Positions 1 to 8,565 of a stretch of DNA of 64,000 nt are shown piece by piece. This DNA is from Variovorax fucosicus (GTDB lineage: Bacteria > Pseudomonadota > Gammaproteobacteria > Burkholderiales > Burkholderiaceae_C), in NCBI RefSeq assembly GCF_030316825.1, contig NZ_JASZYU010000005.1, positions 244,001 through 308,000 on the forward strand, in the 5' to 3' direction. Each line of letters opens with the position of its first letter. Position 1 is the first letter of the stretch. The translations under genes and the position numbers were made by a program. Under the pieces are notes generated by a model. It was not told the DNA's origin. It saw only the letters and a program-made list of their open reading frames with translations, and did not search any database.

Positions 1-129
1 GTCTTCATGCGTCGATGGGGCCGATGGCGCCACCAGCGCCACGCGCACGCGTTCCCGCGCCAGCAGCAGCGCCAGTGTCCGGCCGACGATGCCGGCACCG
101 CGAATGCAAACCTCGGGGGGAAGGGCCAT
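1..129 (-). CDS. FAD-dependent monooxygenase, N-terminal fragment (UbiH-like)
   Basis: Only the first 43 codons are inside the window; the gene continues beyond base 1. They begin with ATG at 127-129 on the minus strand and contain a dinucleotide-binding fingerprint, IRGAGIVGRTLALLLAR, with the GxGxxG pattern and following helix of the Rossmann FAD fold. This start is typical of UbiH/VisC-type aromatic hydroxylases of ubiquinone biosynthesis and of related FAD monooxygenases. The fragment cannot tell these apart. It is divergent from the MOSC gene, with 76 bp between the two starts. Confidence 0.6.
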   Translation of the reverse strand, partial: MALPPEVCIRGAGIVGRTLALLLARERVRVALVAPSAPSTHED

Positions 130-205
130 GGGCGGATTGTAGGAGTTGGCGCTTCGTGGCGCGGCCTGCGGGACAATCGCACCATTCGCCCCAAGGAACC
201 GTTTC

Positions 206-1087
206 GTGACTGCTGCCGCCTTCGATCTCCAGGCCACCATCGCCCGCCTGTTTGTCTACCCCGTCAAGTCCTGCGCCGGGGTCGAGCTGCCCGAGGCCCT
301 GCTGACCGAAACCGGGCTCGAATTCGATCGCGCCTGGATGGTGGTCGACGCCAACAACGAGTTCGTCACCCAGCGCGAGCTGCCGCGCATGGCCCTGATA
401 CGGCCGCAGTTGAAGCACATGGAAATGGTGCTGCGCGCGCCCGGCATGCTGGCGCTGCACATTGCCTTCGACCGGGTCGAGCAGCCGGTGCGCGTGAAGG
501 TGTGGAAGGACGAGGTCGCAGCCTACGACATGGGCGACATTGCGGCCCAATGGTTCAGCGACTTCCTGTCGGAACCGGGCCGCCCGCAGAAGCTGCGGCT
601 GGCACGCTTCGATCCGGAGCACAAGCGCCTGTCGAACCTGCAATGGACCGGCGGCATCGAGGCGCAGAACCAGTTTGCCGACGGCTTTGCGCTGCTGGTG
701 GCGAGCGAGGCCTCGCTCGCCGAGCTCAACGAAAAGTTGCTGGCCGCCGGCCACGCCGCGGTCGGCATCGAGCGCTTCCGACCCAACATCGTGCTGGCCG
801 GCATCGAGGCGCAGGACGAAGACCGGCTCGAGACCATGCACATCGCCACCGGTGAGGGCGAGGCCCGGTTGCAGCCTGTCAAGCCGTGCTCGCGCTGCCC
901 GATCCCGGACATCGACCCGGCCACCGGCGTGGCGACGCCGGAGGTGGGCGACATGCTGCGCACCTGGCGCCAGAACGCCCGGGTCGATGGCGCCATCACC
1001 TTCGGCATGAACGCCATCGTGATCGAGGGCGTGGAGCACATGCTCAAGGTTGGGCAGCCGGTCGGCGCGAACTACCGGTTCGAGTGA
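206..1087 (+). CDS. MOSC domain-containing protein (YcbX/mARC-like)
   Basis: A 293-residue protein with an N-terminal MOSC beta-barrel region (IARLFVYPVKSCAGVEL, near residues 10-25) followed by the MOSC catalytic region. The motif KPCSRCPIPDID carries C228 and C231; in the YcbX/mARC group the equivalent cysteine binds the molybdenum cofactor. Such proteins reduce N-hydroxylated bases, for example in detoxification of N-hydroxylated purines. The start is the GTG at 206, five bases after an AAGGA ribosome site at 193-197. An ATG at 146 in frame would add 20 residues that do not look like protein of this family. There is no ferredoxin domain visible at the C terminus, so an external electron donor is needed. 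The substrate is unknown. Confidence 0.8.
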   Translation: MTAAAFDLQATIARLFVYPVKSCAGVELPEALLTETGLEFDRAWMVVDANNEFVTQRELPRMALIRPQLKHMEMVLRAPGMLALHIAFDRVEQPVRVKVWKDEVAAYDMGDIAAQWFSDFLSEPGRPQKLRLARFDPEHKRLSNLQWTGGIEAQNQFADGFALLVASEASLAELNEKLLAAGHAAVGIERFRPNIVLAGIEAQDEDRLETMHIATGEGEARLQPVKPCSRCPIPDIDPATGVATPEVGDMLRTWRQNARVDGAITFGMNAIVIEGVEHMLKVGQPVGANYRFE

Positions 1088-1109
1088 TGCGGCCGCGGCG
1101 CCGGCCGGC

Positions 1110-1508
1110 TCAGAACGTCACGCCTGCGCAGAGGACGATGTTGGCGTAAGGCGTGCATTCGCCGGTGCGCACCACGGCCCTGGCGCGCGCGCTGAGCCGC
1201 TTCAGTTCCTCGTGCGAGATGGTTTCGGGCGTGACGGCGAGCTGGCCCGCGCACCAGGCTGGCAGCGCGTTGCCATCGGCGGGGTCGAGCGCCTCGCGGG
1301 CCAGCATGGCGCGCTCGACCTGCATCTCGGACAACACCGCCCTGAGCACGTCGGCGAGCCGCGGAACCCCCGGCGTGACCGCCAGGTCGATGCGGCGCGG
1401 GCCATCGGGAATCGGCAGGCCGGCGTCGCCGAGCACGATCATGTCGCCGTGGCCCAGCGTGGCAATCACCTGCGACAAGTCGGCATGGAGCAGGAGAGTG
1501 CGTTTCAA
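1110..1508 (-). CDS. rbsD: D-ribose pyranase
   Basis: A 132-residue protein of normal RbsD length. It interconverts the beta-pyranose and beta-furanose forms of D-ribose in the cytoplasm so that ribokinase can use all the imported sugar. The N terminus MKRTLLLHADLSQVIATLGH, with the catalytic-type histidine in a GHGD motif near residue 20, and the C-terminal RTGECTPYANIVL are family features. The start is TTG at 1506-1508, overlapping the rbsK stop in a TTGA sequence, which implies translational coupling. It is the last gene of the rbs operon. The rare start codon probably keeps its level low. Confidence 0.9.
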   Translation of the reverse strand: MKRTLLLHADLSQVIATLGHGDMIVLGDAGLPIPDGPRRIDLAVTPGVPRLADVLRAVLSEMQVERAMLAREALDPADGNALPAWCAGQLAVTPETISHEELKRLSARARAVVRTGECTPYANIVLCAGVTF

Positions 1509-2458
1509 AGCGGTGTCCAGTCGGGCGGGAGGGGGCTGCGCAGGACGGCATCGCGCAGCGGAATGGAAGGTTGGGCGCCGGGCTGCGTGATGCACAGCGC
1601 CGCGGCGCGAATGCCCAGGCGCACGGCTTCGTCGAGCGATCCGCCGCAGGCGAGCGTCACCGCCAGCGCGCCGAGAAAGGTGTCGCCCGCGGCCGTGGTG
1701 TCGACCGCCTGGACACGCGGCGCCGGATGGTGTCGCGCGCCATCGGCATCGATGGCCACGGCGCCACCGGCGCCCAGCGTGACGACCACGCGTGCGACGC
1801 CGCGCGCGCGCAGTACCGCGCCGGCCGCTGCGGCATCGCGCGGCTCCTCGGCGGGTTGGCCGGCCAGCGTCCGCGCCTCGACTTCGTTCACCACCAGCGT
1901 GTCAATCAGCGGCCAGAGCGCGGCGTCGACGGCCTGCACCGGCGACGGGTTGAGCAGTACCTTGCAGCCGGCGCGGACGGCCGCGTTCATGGCGCGCGCC
2001 ACTTGCACCAACGGACTTTCGAACTGCGCGACGAGGAATGCGGCGCGGTCGAGCCGGGCGGCCAGCGCCGCGTCGTCGATCTCGACGCGAGCATTTGCGC
2101 CCGCGATCACCACGATGCGGTTCTGCCCCGAGTCCTCGACCATGACGAGCGCCGTGCCGGTGGGCGCTGCTGGGTCGATCTGCACCGCAGTGGTGTCGAT
2201 GCCGTCCTGCTGCAGAGCCTGCCGCAGCGCCTCGCCGTGCGCGTCGGCACCGACGCAGCCGAGCAGGCTCACCTGCGCGCCCTGGCGCGCGCAACTCACC
2301 GCCTGGTTGCCGCCCTTGCCGCCGGGAATGCTGTGGATCGAATGGCCCTGCAGGGTTTCGCCAGCGGCCGGCGCGTGCGGGACCCGCACCACCAGGTCCA
2401 TGTTCAGGCTGCCCAGCACCACGATGCGCGGCGCTTCGCTGGAAAGCATCGGGTTCAT
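1505..2458 (-). CDS. rbsK: Ribokinase
   Basis: A 317-residue PfkB-family sugar kinase that phosphorylates D-ribose at O5 to give ribose 5-phosphate for the pentose phosphate pathway and PRPP synthesis. Visible are the N-terminal GSLNMDLV strand, the GGKGGNQAV substrate loop and the C-terminal DTTAAGDTFLGAL anion hole with the catalytic base near D259. The start codon overlaps the rbsR stop by four bases (2455-2458), and the stop overlaps the rbsD start. The gene therefore sits inside a tightly coupled rbsR-rbsK-rbsD block. Specificity for ribose over other sugars follows from the operon context. Confidence 0.93.
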   Translation of the reverse strand: MNPMLSSEAPRIVVLGSLNMDLVVRVPHAPAAGETLQGHSIHSIPGGKGGNQAVSCARQGAQVSLLGCVGADAHGEALRQALQQDGIDTTAVQIDPAAPTGTALVMVEDSGQNRIVVIAGANARVEIDDAALAARLDRAAFLVAQFESPLVQVARAMNAAVRAGCKVLLNPSPVQAVDAALWPLIDTLVVNEVEARTLAGQPAEEPRDAAAAGAVLRARGVARVVVTLGAGGAVAIDADGARHHPAPRVQAVDTTAAGDTFLGALAVTLACGGSLDEAVRLGIRAAALCITQPGAQPSIPLRDAVLRSPLPPDWTPL

Positions 2459-3471
2459 GCGCGGTCGGAGGGAAATCGGGCGGTCGATGCGCGCACGCGC
2501 AGCTCAGGCTGCAGCACCACCTTGTGGGGCTCGTGGCGGCGCTTGCTGACGCGCTCGAGCAGCATGTCCACCGCCAGTGCGCCGATGCGCTCCTTGGGCT
2601 GGGCCACGGTGGTCAGCGGCGGGCTGGTGTAGGCCGAGAGTTCGATGTCGTCGAAGCCGACGATCGACAGCTCGTCGGGCACGTGCACGCCGGTTTCGTG
2701 CGCCGCGCGCAGCGCACCGATCGCCATCAGGTCGTTGCAGACGAACACGGCGGAGGGCGCCTCCTCGGTGCGCAGGATCGCGTGCATCGCCTCGTAGCCG
2801 CCCTGGCTGGTGAAGCCGCCGCGCCACAGGAGCGCATCCGCATTCGGCGTCGCACCGCTTTCGGCCAGCGCCATGCGCCAGCCTTCGATGCGCTGCTCGC
2901 TCGGCGTCACGCCGGCCGGGCCGCCGATGCAGGCGATGCGCCGGTGCCCAAGCGACAGCAGATGCCGCACCGCCAGCAGCCCGCCCTGCATGTGTGCCGT
3001 CTCGACCAGGTCGCAGCTCGGGTCGGCGATCTCGCGGTCGACCAGCACGGTCGGCACCTTGAGGCCGTGCAACTGGGTGACCAGCGAGTCGTCGTTGCCG
3101 GTCGACACCACGATCAGGCCGTCGATGCGGCGCTCGGCCAGCACCTTCAGGTAGACGCTCTGGCGCCGCGGCTCGTCGTCGGTGTTGCACAGGATCAGCG
3201 TGTAGCCGGCGCCGAAACAGCGGTCTTCGACCACGCGCACGATCTCCGCGAAGTAGGGGTTGGAGCTGTTGGGAATCAACATGCCCAGCGTGGACGTGGT
3301 GTTGCTCTTGAGGCTGCGTGCAACGGCGCTCGGCACGTAGCCGAGCTCGCGGATCGCGAGCTCCACGCGTTCGCGCCCCTGCGCGCTCACGTGGCGCGTG
3401 TCGTTCACCACATGCGACACGGTGGTGACGGACACGCCGGCGCGCAGCGCGACATCCTTGATGGTGGCCAT
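2455..3471 (-). CDS. rbsR: LacI-family ribose operon repressor
   Basis: A 338-residue LacI/GalR regulator. The N-terminal helix-turn-helix reads MATIKDVALRAGVSVTTVSHV, followed by the hinge and a periplasmic-binding-protein-like ligand domain beginning at LGMLIPNSSNPYFAEI. It lies in the middle of the operon it presumably controls, between the permease and kinase genes, one base after the end of rbsC. The two abutting GCAAACGTTTGC palindromes upstream of rbsB are suitable LacI-family operators, so autoregulation is expected. The effector is inferred to be ribose from context. Ligand identity cannot be read from the sequence. Confidence 0.88.
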   Translation of the reverse strand: MATIKDVALRAGVSVTTVSHVVNDTRHVSAQGRERVELAIRELGYVPSAVARSLKSNTTSTLGMLIPNSSNPYFAEIVRVVEDRCFGAGYTLILCNTDDEPRRQSVYLKVLAERRIDGLIVVSTGNDDSLVTQLHGLKVPTVLVDREIADPSCDLVETAHMQGGLLAVRHLLSLGHRRIACIGGPAGVTPSEQRIEGWRMALAESGATPNADALLWRGGFTSQGGYEAMHAILRTEEAPSAVFVCNDLMAIGALRAAHETGVHVPDELSIVGFDDIELSAYTSPPLTTVAQPKERIGALAVDMLLERVSKRRHEPHKVVLQPELRVRASTARFPSDRA

Positions 3472-3472
3472 G

Positions 3473-4465
3473 TCAGTGGACTCCCCGTTCGGCGCGCCGT
3501 TGCCGCAGCGTGTCGATGATCACCGCGACCACGATCACGCAGCCGGTGATGATGCGCTTGCTCGGCTCGCTGGCACCGATCTGCGCCAGGCCCGCTTCGA
3601 GCACCGCGATGATGAGCACGCCGAAGAAGGTGTTGACCACCGAGCCGCGACCGCCCATCAGGCTGGTGCCGCCGATCACCACGGCGGCGATCACCTGCAG
3701 CTCGATGCCGACGCCGGCGTTCGGGTCGGCGGCTTCGAGCCGGGCCGACTGCATCAGCCCGGCGAGTCCGGCCAGCAGGCCGGTCAGTGCGAACACGATG
3801 ATGCGGATCGGCCGCGGGTCGATGCCGGCCAGCCGCATGGCCTCTTCGTTGGTGCCGATGCCGACCACATGGCGGCCGAACACGGTGCGCGTGAGGATCG
3901 CCTGGCCGATCACCACCAGCACCACGGCGAGCACGAAGGCGGCCGAGATACCGCCGATCCATGGTGCGGCGAGACCGGAGATGGCGTCGCCCACGTACTG
4001 GGTACGCGAATCGGTGACGAGGTAGGCGCCACCGCGCACTGCCTCGAGCATGCCGAGCGACACGATGAAGGAGGGCAGCCGCCAGGCCACCGAAACCGCG
4101 CCGGTGACGGCGCCGCAGGCGAGGCCGGTGGCCAGCCCGAGCGCCGCCGCGGCCGGCACGCTCCATTGCCACTGCAGGATCGCGGCGGCGGTGGCGGCGG
4201 CGCTGAGCGCCAGCACCGAGCCGACCGACAGGTCGATGCCCGCGATGATCAGCACGAAGGTCATGCCGACCGCCATCACGGCCAGTGCCGGAATCTCATT
4301 GGCGATGGTGACGAAGGTTTCGCGCGTCAGGAAGTACTCGCTCTGGCTCGCGAACAGCGCGACCATGCCGGCCAGCACCGCGGCAAGGCCGAGATAGGTG
4401 GCGAGCTGGCCCTGGAGTGCGGCGCGCGCAGCGGAGGTCGCGGGGGGCGTATCGGACGGATTCAT
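3473..4465 (-). CDS. rbsC: Ribose ABC transporter permease
   Basis: A 330-residue inner-membrane protein of the BPD_transp_2/RbsC family with many hydrophobic segments and the characteristic motifs GMTFVLIIAGIDLSVGS near residue 75 and VIGGTSLMGGRGSV near residue 265. It forms the translocation channel with two RbsA ATPase domains and receives sugar from RbsB. It follows rbsA by 21 bp in the direction of transcription and is followed one base later by rbsR. Other pentose and hexose transporters share this family, so the ribose assignment rests on the accompanying rbsD and rbsK. Confidence 0.9.
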   Translation of the reverse strand: MNPSDTPPATSAARAALQGQLATYLGLAAVLAGMVALFASQSEYFLTRETFVTIANEIPALAVMAVGMTFVLIIAGIDLSVGSVLALSAAATAAAILQWQWSVPAAAALGLATGLACGAVTGAVSVAWRLPSFIVSLGMLEAVRGGAYLVTDSRTQYVGDAISGLAAPWIGGISAAFVLAVVLVVIGQAILTRTVFGRHVVGIGTNEEAMRLAGIDPRPIRIIVFALTGLLAGLAGLMQSARLEAADPNAGVGIELQVIAAVVIGGTSLMGGRGSVVNTFFGVLIIAVLEAGLAQIGASEPSKRIITGCVIVVAVIIDTLRQRRAERGVH

Positions 4466-4486
4466 GTCGTATCGGAATGGGCCGGT

Positions 4487-6070
4487 TCAGGCCGGCAGGG
4501 AAGAAGGTGCAGGCGCGGCGGGTGCGCCGGCTGCGTCGCTGAAGGCTGCTGCAAGCAGGGACTGCTCGCTCCATTCGCCGCGCTCGAACACGGCGACCAG
4601 CCGACCCCCGCTCATGACGCCGATGCGGTCGCACATCGCCATCAGTTCGCGCAGGTCGCTCGACACCATGAGCAGCGCGCGGCCGGCGTCGGTCATGCGG
4701 TCGAGTTCGGCGTACAGGTCCGCGCGCGCGCCCACGTCGACGCCGCGCGTCGGCTCGTCGAGCAGCAGCACATTGCACTCGCGGTGCAGCCAGCGTGCGA
4801 ACACCACCTTCTGCTGATTGCCGCCGCTCAATGTGGCTGCGGCCTGCTCGATGCTGCGCGAGCGGATGCGCAGCACCTCGACCAGCCGCCGCGCAATGGC
4901 TTTCTCCTTGGCGCGCTGCAGCCAGCCGGCGCGCGACACGGCACCGAGGTCGCTCAAGGTGGTGTTGACGCGGATCGGCTGCGGCAACAGCAGCCCCTGC
5001 GATTTGCGGTCTTCGGTGACCAGCCCGATGCCGGCACGGATCGCCTGCATCGGCGAGCGCCAGCCACGCTGGATGCGCCGCGTCGGCGCGGCGCCCGCAC
5101 CATCGGAGGTGCCGGCATACAGCGCGATCTCGCCGCGATCAGCACGGTCCGCGCCGAACAGCAGCCGCACCAGCTCGGTCCGGCCGGAGCCGACCAGGCC
5201 GGCCAGCCCCATCACTTCGCCCGCGTGGAGCGCCAGATCGACATCGCGCACCGCCTCGTCCCGGCCGAGGCCGGTGGCCCGCAGCAGCACCGGGCCGGCA
5301 CGGCGGCGCGGGCGGTTCTCGTGTTCGTGCACCGCGCGGCCGACCATGCGCTGCACCAGTTCCGATTCGCGCACGCCCGCCATCGGCCGCAGATCGACCA
5401 GCCGGCCGTCGCGCAGCACCGCCACGCGGTCGGCGATGCGCTGCAGCTCCTCGAGCCGGTGCGACACATAGACGATGGCCACGCCGCGCGCCTTCAGCAA
5501 CTCGATCTGCTCGAACAGGTGCGAAGTCTCGCGCGGCGTGAGCATCGCCGTGGGTTCGTCGAGCACCAGCACGCGCGTGTCGTCCTGCAGGTTGCGCGCG
5601 ATCTCGACCATCTGCTGCTGCCCGATGCCCAGCCGTGCCACCGGCGTGGCGGGGTCGATGCCCTGCATGCCGATCTTGGCGAGCTGGCGCGCGGCCAGCG
5701 CATGCAGCGCGCTGCGCCGCAGCCAGCCCGCGCGATGGGGCAGGCGGTCGAGCAGAAGGTTTTCGGCCACGGACAGGGTCGACACGAGGCCCAGCTCCTG
5801 CATCACCATGCGCACGCCCTGGTGTTCGGCCTCGCGCCGCGAGCCGGGCGCGAAGGGCTGGCCGTCCAGCAGCATCTGCCCGCGCGTGGGCTGCACCAGG
5901 CCGCAGACGATCTTGGACAGCGTGCTCTTCCCGGCACCGTTCTCACCCGTGAGGGCGAGCACTTCGCCGGCGTTCAGCACGATCGAGACGTCGTCGAGCA
6001 CCGGCGCCGCGTAGTCCTTGCCGAGCGCGCTCAGCGAGAGCACCGGCGCGCTGCGATTGTTGTCAGCCAT
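4487..6070 (-). CDS. rbsA: Ribose ABC transporter ATP-binding protein
   Basis: A 527-residue tandem ABC ATPase that energises ribose import. The first half has an intact Walker A (GENGAGKST, residues 42-50), a variant signature (IGQQQMVEIAR) and Walker B (VLVLDEPTAML). The second half has a degenerate Walker A with arginine replacing lysine (GLVGSGRTEL), an intact LSGGNQQKVVFAR signature and LLLDEPTRGVDVG. That asymmetry is normal for RbsA-type proteins. The start is the ATG at 6070; an in-frame ATG at 6157 would add 29 residues read from the intergenic repeat and is rejected. A repeat of about 95 bp separates this gene from rbsB. Confidence 0.92.
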   Translation of the reverse strand: MADNNRSAPVLSLSALGKDYAAPVLDDVSIVLNAGEVLALTGENGAGKSTLSKIVCGLVQPTRGQMLLDGQPFAPGSRREAEHQGVRMVMQELGLVSTLSVAENLLLDRLPHRAGWLRRSALHALAARQLAKIGMQGIDPATPVARLGIGQQQMVEIARNLQDDTRVLVLDEPTAMLTPRETSHLFEQIELLKARGVAIVYVSHRLEELQRIADRVAVLRDGRLVDLRPMAGVRESELVQRMVGRAVHEHENRPRRRAGPVLLRATGLGRDEAVRDVDLALHAGEVMGLAGLVGSGRTELVRLLFGADRADRGEIALYAGTSDGAGAAPTRRIQRGWRSPMQAIRAGIGLVTEDRKSQGLLLPQPIRVNTTLSDLGAVSRAGWLQRAKEKAIARRLVEVLRIRSRSIEQAAATLSGGNQQKVVFARWLHRECNVLLLDEPTRGVDVGARADLYAELDRMTDAGRALLMVSSDLRELMAMCDRIGVMSGGRLVAVFERGEWSEQSLLAAAFSDAAGAPAAPAPSSLPA

Positions 6071-6090
6071 CGATGGCAACCTCGTTCCAG

Positions 6091-6185
6091 AAACACCACG
6101 GAACCGGCTTTGCCGGGCCGTTGGTGTTGCCCCCGGTGGGGGGTGGCGAAGCGACACGAAGTGCGCAAAGCCTGGGGGCGAGCAA
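6091..6185 (-). repeat. Dispersed intergenic repeat, copy A (inside rbs operon)
   Basis: About 95 bp between the rbsB stop and the rbsA start. It is the reverse complement of the copy at 8428-8522. Shared blocks include GAACCGGCTTTGCCGGG, GCGAAGCGACACGAAGTGCG and CTGGGGGCGAGCAAC. It contains short inverted repeats (CCGGC-AAA-GCCGG and runs of C against runs of G) that can form RNA hairpins. Its place after the binding-protein gene suggests it protects the rbsB end of the message. Confidence 0.85.
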
Positions 6186-6188
6186 CAT

Positions 6189-7142
6189 TTACTTGGCGGC
6201 CTTGGTGACCAGCACCACGTCAGTCTTGATCTCGGCCGGCATCGAAGCCTGCGGCTTCTTGTCGGCGAGCGCCTTCAGTGCGGTCTCGATGCCGAACACC
6301 GCCTGCTTGGCTGCGAACTGATCGGCGGTGGCGAGCACCCGGCCGTCGGCCAGCATCGGCTTGATCGCGCCGATGTTGTCGTAGCCGACCACCAGCACCT
6401 TGCCGGTCTTGCCAGCGGCCTTGACCGCCGCGACCGCGCCGAGTGCCATGCTGTCGTTGCCGGCGAGCAGCGCTTTCAGATCCGGGTGCTCGCGCATCAT
6501 GCCGGCCGCCACCGTGTTGCCCTTGTCGATTTCCCACTGGCCCGACTGCACGCCGACCACCGTCACGCCGGCCGCCTTCATCGCGTCCTGGTAGCCGAGC
6601 GTGCGCTGCTGGGCGTTGAACGTGGTCGACACGCCTTCGATGATGCCGACCTTGTCGCCGGCCTTCAGGCTCTTGGCGAGCTCGTCGCCGACCAGCTTGG
6701 CGCCGGCGCGGTTGTCGGGGCCGACGAACGGCACCTGGATCGCCTTTTCCTTCAGCGCGGCGGCGTCGAACTGGTTGTCGATGTTGACGACCAGGATGCC
6801 CTTGTCGATGGCGGCCTTGACCACCGGAACCAGCGCCTTCGAATCGGCCGGCGCGATCACCAGCGCGTTGATCTTTTGCGCCACCATCTGCTCGACCATC
6901 TTGATCTGGGCCGCGGTGTCGGTCTCGTCCTTGATGCCGTTGGCCACGAGCGTGTACTGCGATGCGTGGGCTTTCTGGTGGGCCTTGGCGCCGTCTTCCA
7001 TGGTGCGGAAGAACTCGTTGGCCAGCGATTTCATGACAAGCGCAACCTTCGGCTTGTCCTGCGCGAGCGCGGGCGAGGCGGCAAGCGCGCCCAGCAGGGC
7101 GAGGGCGGCGGTGTTCTGCACGGTGCGGCGGGTGAGTTTCAT
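6189..7142 (-). CDS. rbsB: Ribose ABC transporter periplasmic binding protein
   Basis: A 317-residue type I periplasmic binding protein. Residues 1-27 form a signal peptide with charged start MKLTRR, a hydrophobic core and an ASPALA cleavage site before QDKPK. The mature part has the sugar-binding fold: MKSLANEFFRTMEDG near the start, IAPADSKALVPVV, the LLAGNDSMALGA hinge region and VVGYDNIGAIKPM. It captures the sugar outside the inner membrane and delivers it to RbsC-RbsA. It is the first gene of the operon, 52 bp downstream of the -10 element and close to the twin operators. A GGAG ribosome site precedes the ATG. Confidence 0.92.
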   Translation of the reverse strand: MKLTRRTVQNTAALALLGALAASPALAQDKPKVALVMKSLANEFFRTMEDGAKAHQKAHASQYTLVANGIKDETDTAAQIKMVEQMVAQKINALVIAPADSKALVPVVKAAIDKGILVVNIDNQFDAAALKEKAIQVPFVGPDNRAGAKLVGDELAKSLKAGDKVGIIEGVSTTFNAQQRTLGYQDAMKAAGVTVVGVQSGQWEIDKGNTVAAGMMREHPDLKALLAGNDSMALGAVAAVKAAGKTGKVLVVGYDNIGAIKPMLADGRVLATADQFAAKQAVFGIETALKALADKKPQASMPAEIKTDVVLVTKAAK

Positions 7143-7193
7143 TGAGAGGTCTCCTGGGATTGGATGGGTGCCGGTCTTGCTGCCGGAGGCCCG

Positions 7194-7221
7194 ATCCTAA
7201 CGAAAGCAAACGTTTGCGCAA
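7194..7221 (-). promoter_or_regulatory. Putative sigma-70 promoter of the rbs operon
   Basis: On the minus strand a -35-like TTGCGC (7216-7221) and a -10 TAGGAT (7194-7199) are separated by 16 bp and lie 52 bp before the rbsB start. The -35 and spacer overlap the tandem operators, so a bound repressor would block polymerase. Both hexamers are imperfect. Confidence 0.5.
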
Positions 7222-7229
7222 ACGTTTGC
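7206..7229. promoter_or_regulatory. Twin abutting RbsR operators
   Basis: Two perfect 12-bp palindromes GCAAACGTTTGC at 7206-7217 and 7218-7229 join without a gap. Each has the central AAACGTTT with CG at the dyad typical of LacI-family operators. RbsR, encoded in the operon, is the obvious ligand. The site lies between the divergent rbsB and ychF genes, nearer rbsB. Confidence 0.8.
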
Positions 7230-7331
7230 GTCTCGGGTTTTACCCTGAGGCAGCAGCGGCGGATCGTTCGGGCCTGAAGAGGAACTTGAAGTCCGCACCG
7301 TAAAATCGCTGGTTGATTCCAGAGGACATCC

Positions 7332-8423
7332 ATGAGTTTGCAATGCGGCATCGTCGGCCTGCCCAACGTCGGTAAATCCACCCTTTTCAATGCGCTGACC
7401 AAGGCCGGCATCGCAGCGGAGAACTATCCCTTCTGCACCATCGAGCCGAACGTCGGCGTTGTGGAGGTGCCTGATCCGAGGCTGGCGCAGCTGGCCGGGA
7501 TCATTTCGCCCGAGCGCATCGTTCCTGCGATCGTCGAGTTCGTCGACATCGCGGGCCTGGTGGCCGGCGCCAGCACCGGCGAAGGTCTGGGCAACAAGTT
7601 CCTCGCGCACATCCGCGAAACAGACGCCACGGTGAACGTGGTGCGCTGCTTCGACGACGACAACGTGATCCACGTCGCCGGCAAGGTCGACCCGATCTCC
7701 GACATCGAGGTGATTCAGACCGAGCTGTGCCTGGCCGACCTCGCCACGGTCGAGAAGGCGCTGCACCGCCACACCAAGGTCGCGCGCTCGGGCGACAAGG
7801 ACGCACAGAAGCTGGTCGCGCTGCTCGAACGCTGCCAGGCCGCACTGAACGAGAACACGCCGGTGCGCGCGCTCGAGTTCACCCGGGAAGAGCAACCGCT
7901 GGTGAAGTCCTTCACGCTCATCACGGCCAAGCCTGCGATGTTCGTCGGCAACGTGGCCGAAGACGGCTTCGAGAACAACCCGTATCTCGATCGCCTGCGC
8001 GAATACGCCGCGAAGCAGGGCGCGCCCGTGGTCGCGATCTGCGCCAAGATCGAAGCCGAACTGGCCGACATGGACGACGAGGACAAGAAGATGTTCCTCG
8101 CCGAGATCGGCCAGGAAGAGCCCGGCCTGAACCGCCTGATCCGCGCGGCCTTCAAGCTGCTGGGCCTGCAAACCTACTTCACGGCCGGCGTGAAGGAAGT
8201 GCGCGCATGGACCATCCACATCGGCGACACCGGCCCGCAGGCCGCCGGCGTGATCCACGGCGACTTCGAGAAGGGCTACATCCGCGCCCAGACCATCGCC
8301 TTCGCCGACTACATCGCCTTCAAGGGCGAGCAGGGCGCGAAGGACGCTGGGAAGATGCGTTCGGAAGGCAAGGAATACGTCGTCAAGGATGGCGACGTGA
8401 TGAACTTCCTGTTTAGTTCGTAG
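7332..8423 (+). CDS. ychF: Redox-regulated ATPase YchF (OLA1 family)
   Basis: A 363-residue Obg-related P-loop protein. G1 is GLPNVGKST (residues 9-17), G3 is DIAGL (72-76), and the position that gives guanine specificity in GTPases reads NVAE (207-210). The NxxE form is the hallmark of YchF/OLA1, which prefers ATP. A C-terminal TGS domain ends the protein. YchF binds ribosomes and is linked to stress responses and translation. It is divergent from the rbs operon, and a TAAAAT sequence at 7301-7306 may serve as its -10 box, though I see no matching -35. It is followed four bases later by a copy of the dispersed repeat. Confidence 0.95.
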   Translation: MSLQCGIVGLPNVGKSTLFNALTKAGIAAENYPFCTIEPNVGVVEVPDPRLAQLAGIISPERIVPAIVEFVDIAGLVAGASTGEGLGNKFLAHIRETDATVNVVRCFDDDNVIHVAGKVDPISDIEVIQTELCLADLATVEKALHRHTKVARSGDKDAQKLVALLERCQAALNENTPVRALEFTREEQPLVKSFTLITAKPAMFVGNVAEDGFENNPYLDRLREYAAKQGAPVVAICAKIEAELADMDDEDKKMFLAEIGQEEPGLNRLIRAAFKLLGLQTYFTAGVKEVRAWTIHIGDTGPQAAGVIHGDFEKGYIRAQTIAFADYIAFKGEQGAKDAGKMRSEGKEYVVKDGDVMNFLFSS

Positions 8424-8427
8424 TAAA

Positions 8428-8522
8428 GCTCGCCCCCAGGCTGCGCGCACTTCGTGTCGCTTCGCCAACCCCCTACCGGGGGCAACACCAGCGGCCCGGC
8501 AAAGCCGGTTCCGCGGTGTTTC
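8428..8522 (+). repeat. Dispersed intergenic repeat, copy B
   Basis: About 95 bp starting four bases after the ychF stop. It reads CGCCCCCAGGCTGCGCGC, then CACTTCGTGTCGCTTCGCC, then a C-run/G-run hairpin, then GGCCCGGCAAAGCCGG and CGCGGTGTTTC. It is the reference orientation for the family. Copy C is in the same orientation; copies A and D are inverted. Confidence 0.88.
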
Positions 8523-8565
8523 GCGAAGGGGCCCTTGACGTCATTCAGCACAACAGACGATTCCG

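Noticed and set aside
3398..6208. A 936-codon plus-strand open frame opposite rbsR-rbsC-rbsA
   Set aside because: It runs antisense across three well-supported genes and encodes a His/Arg/Ala-rich product with no recognisable domain.
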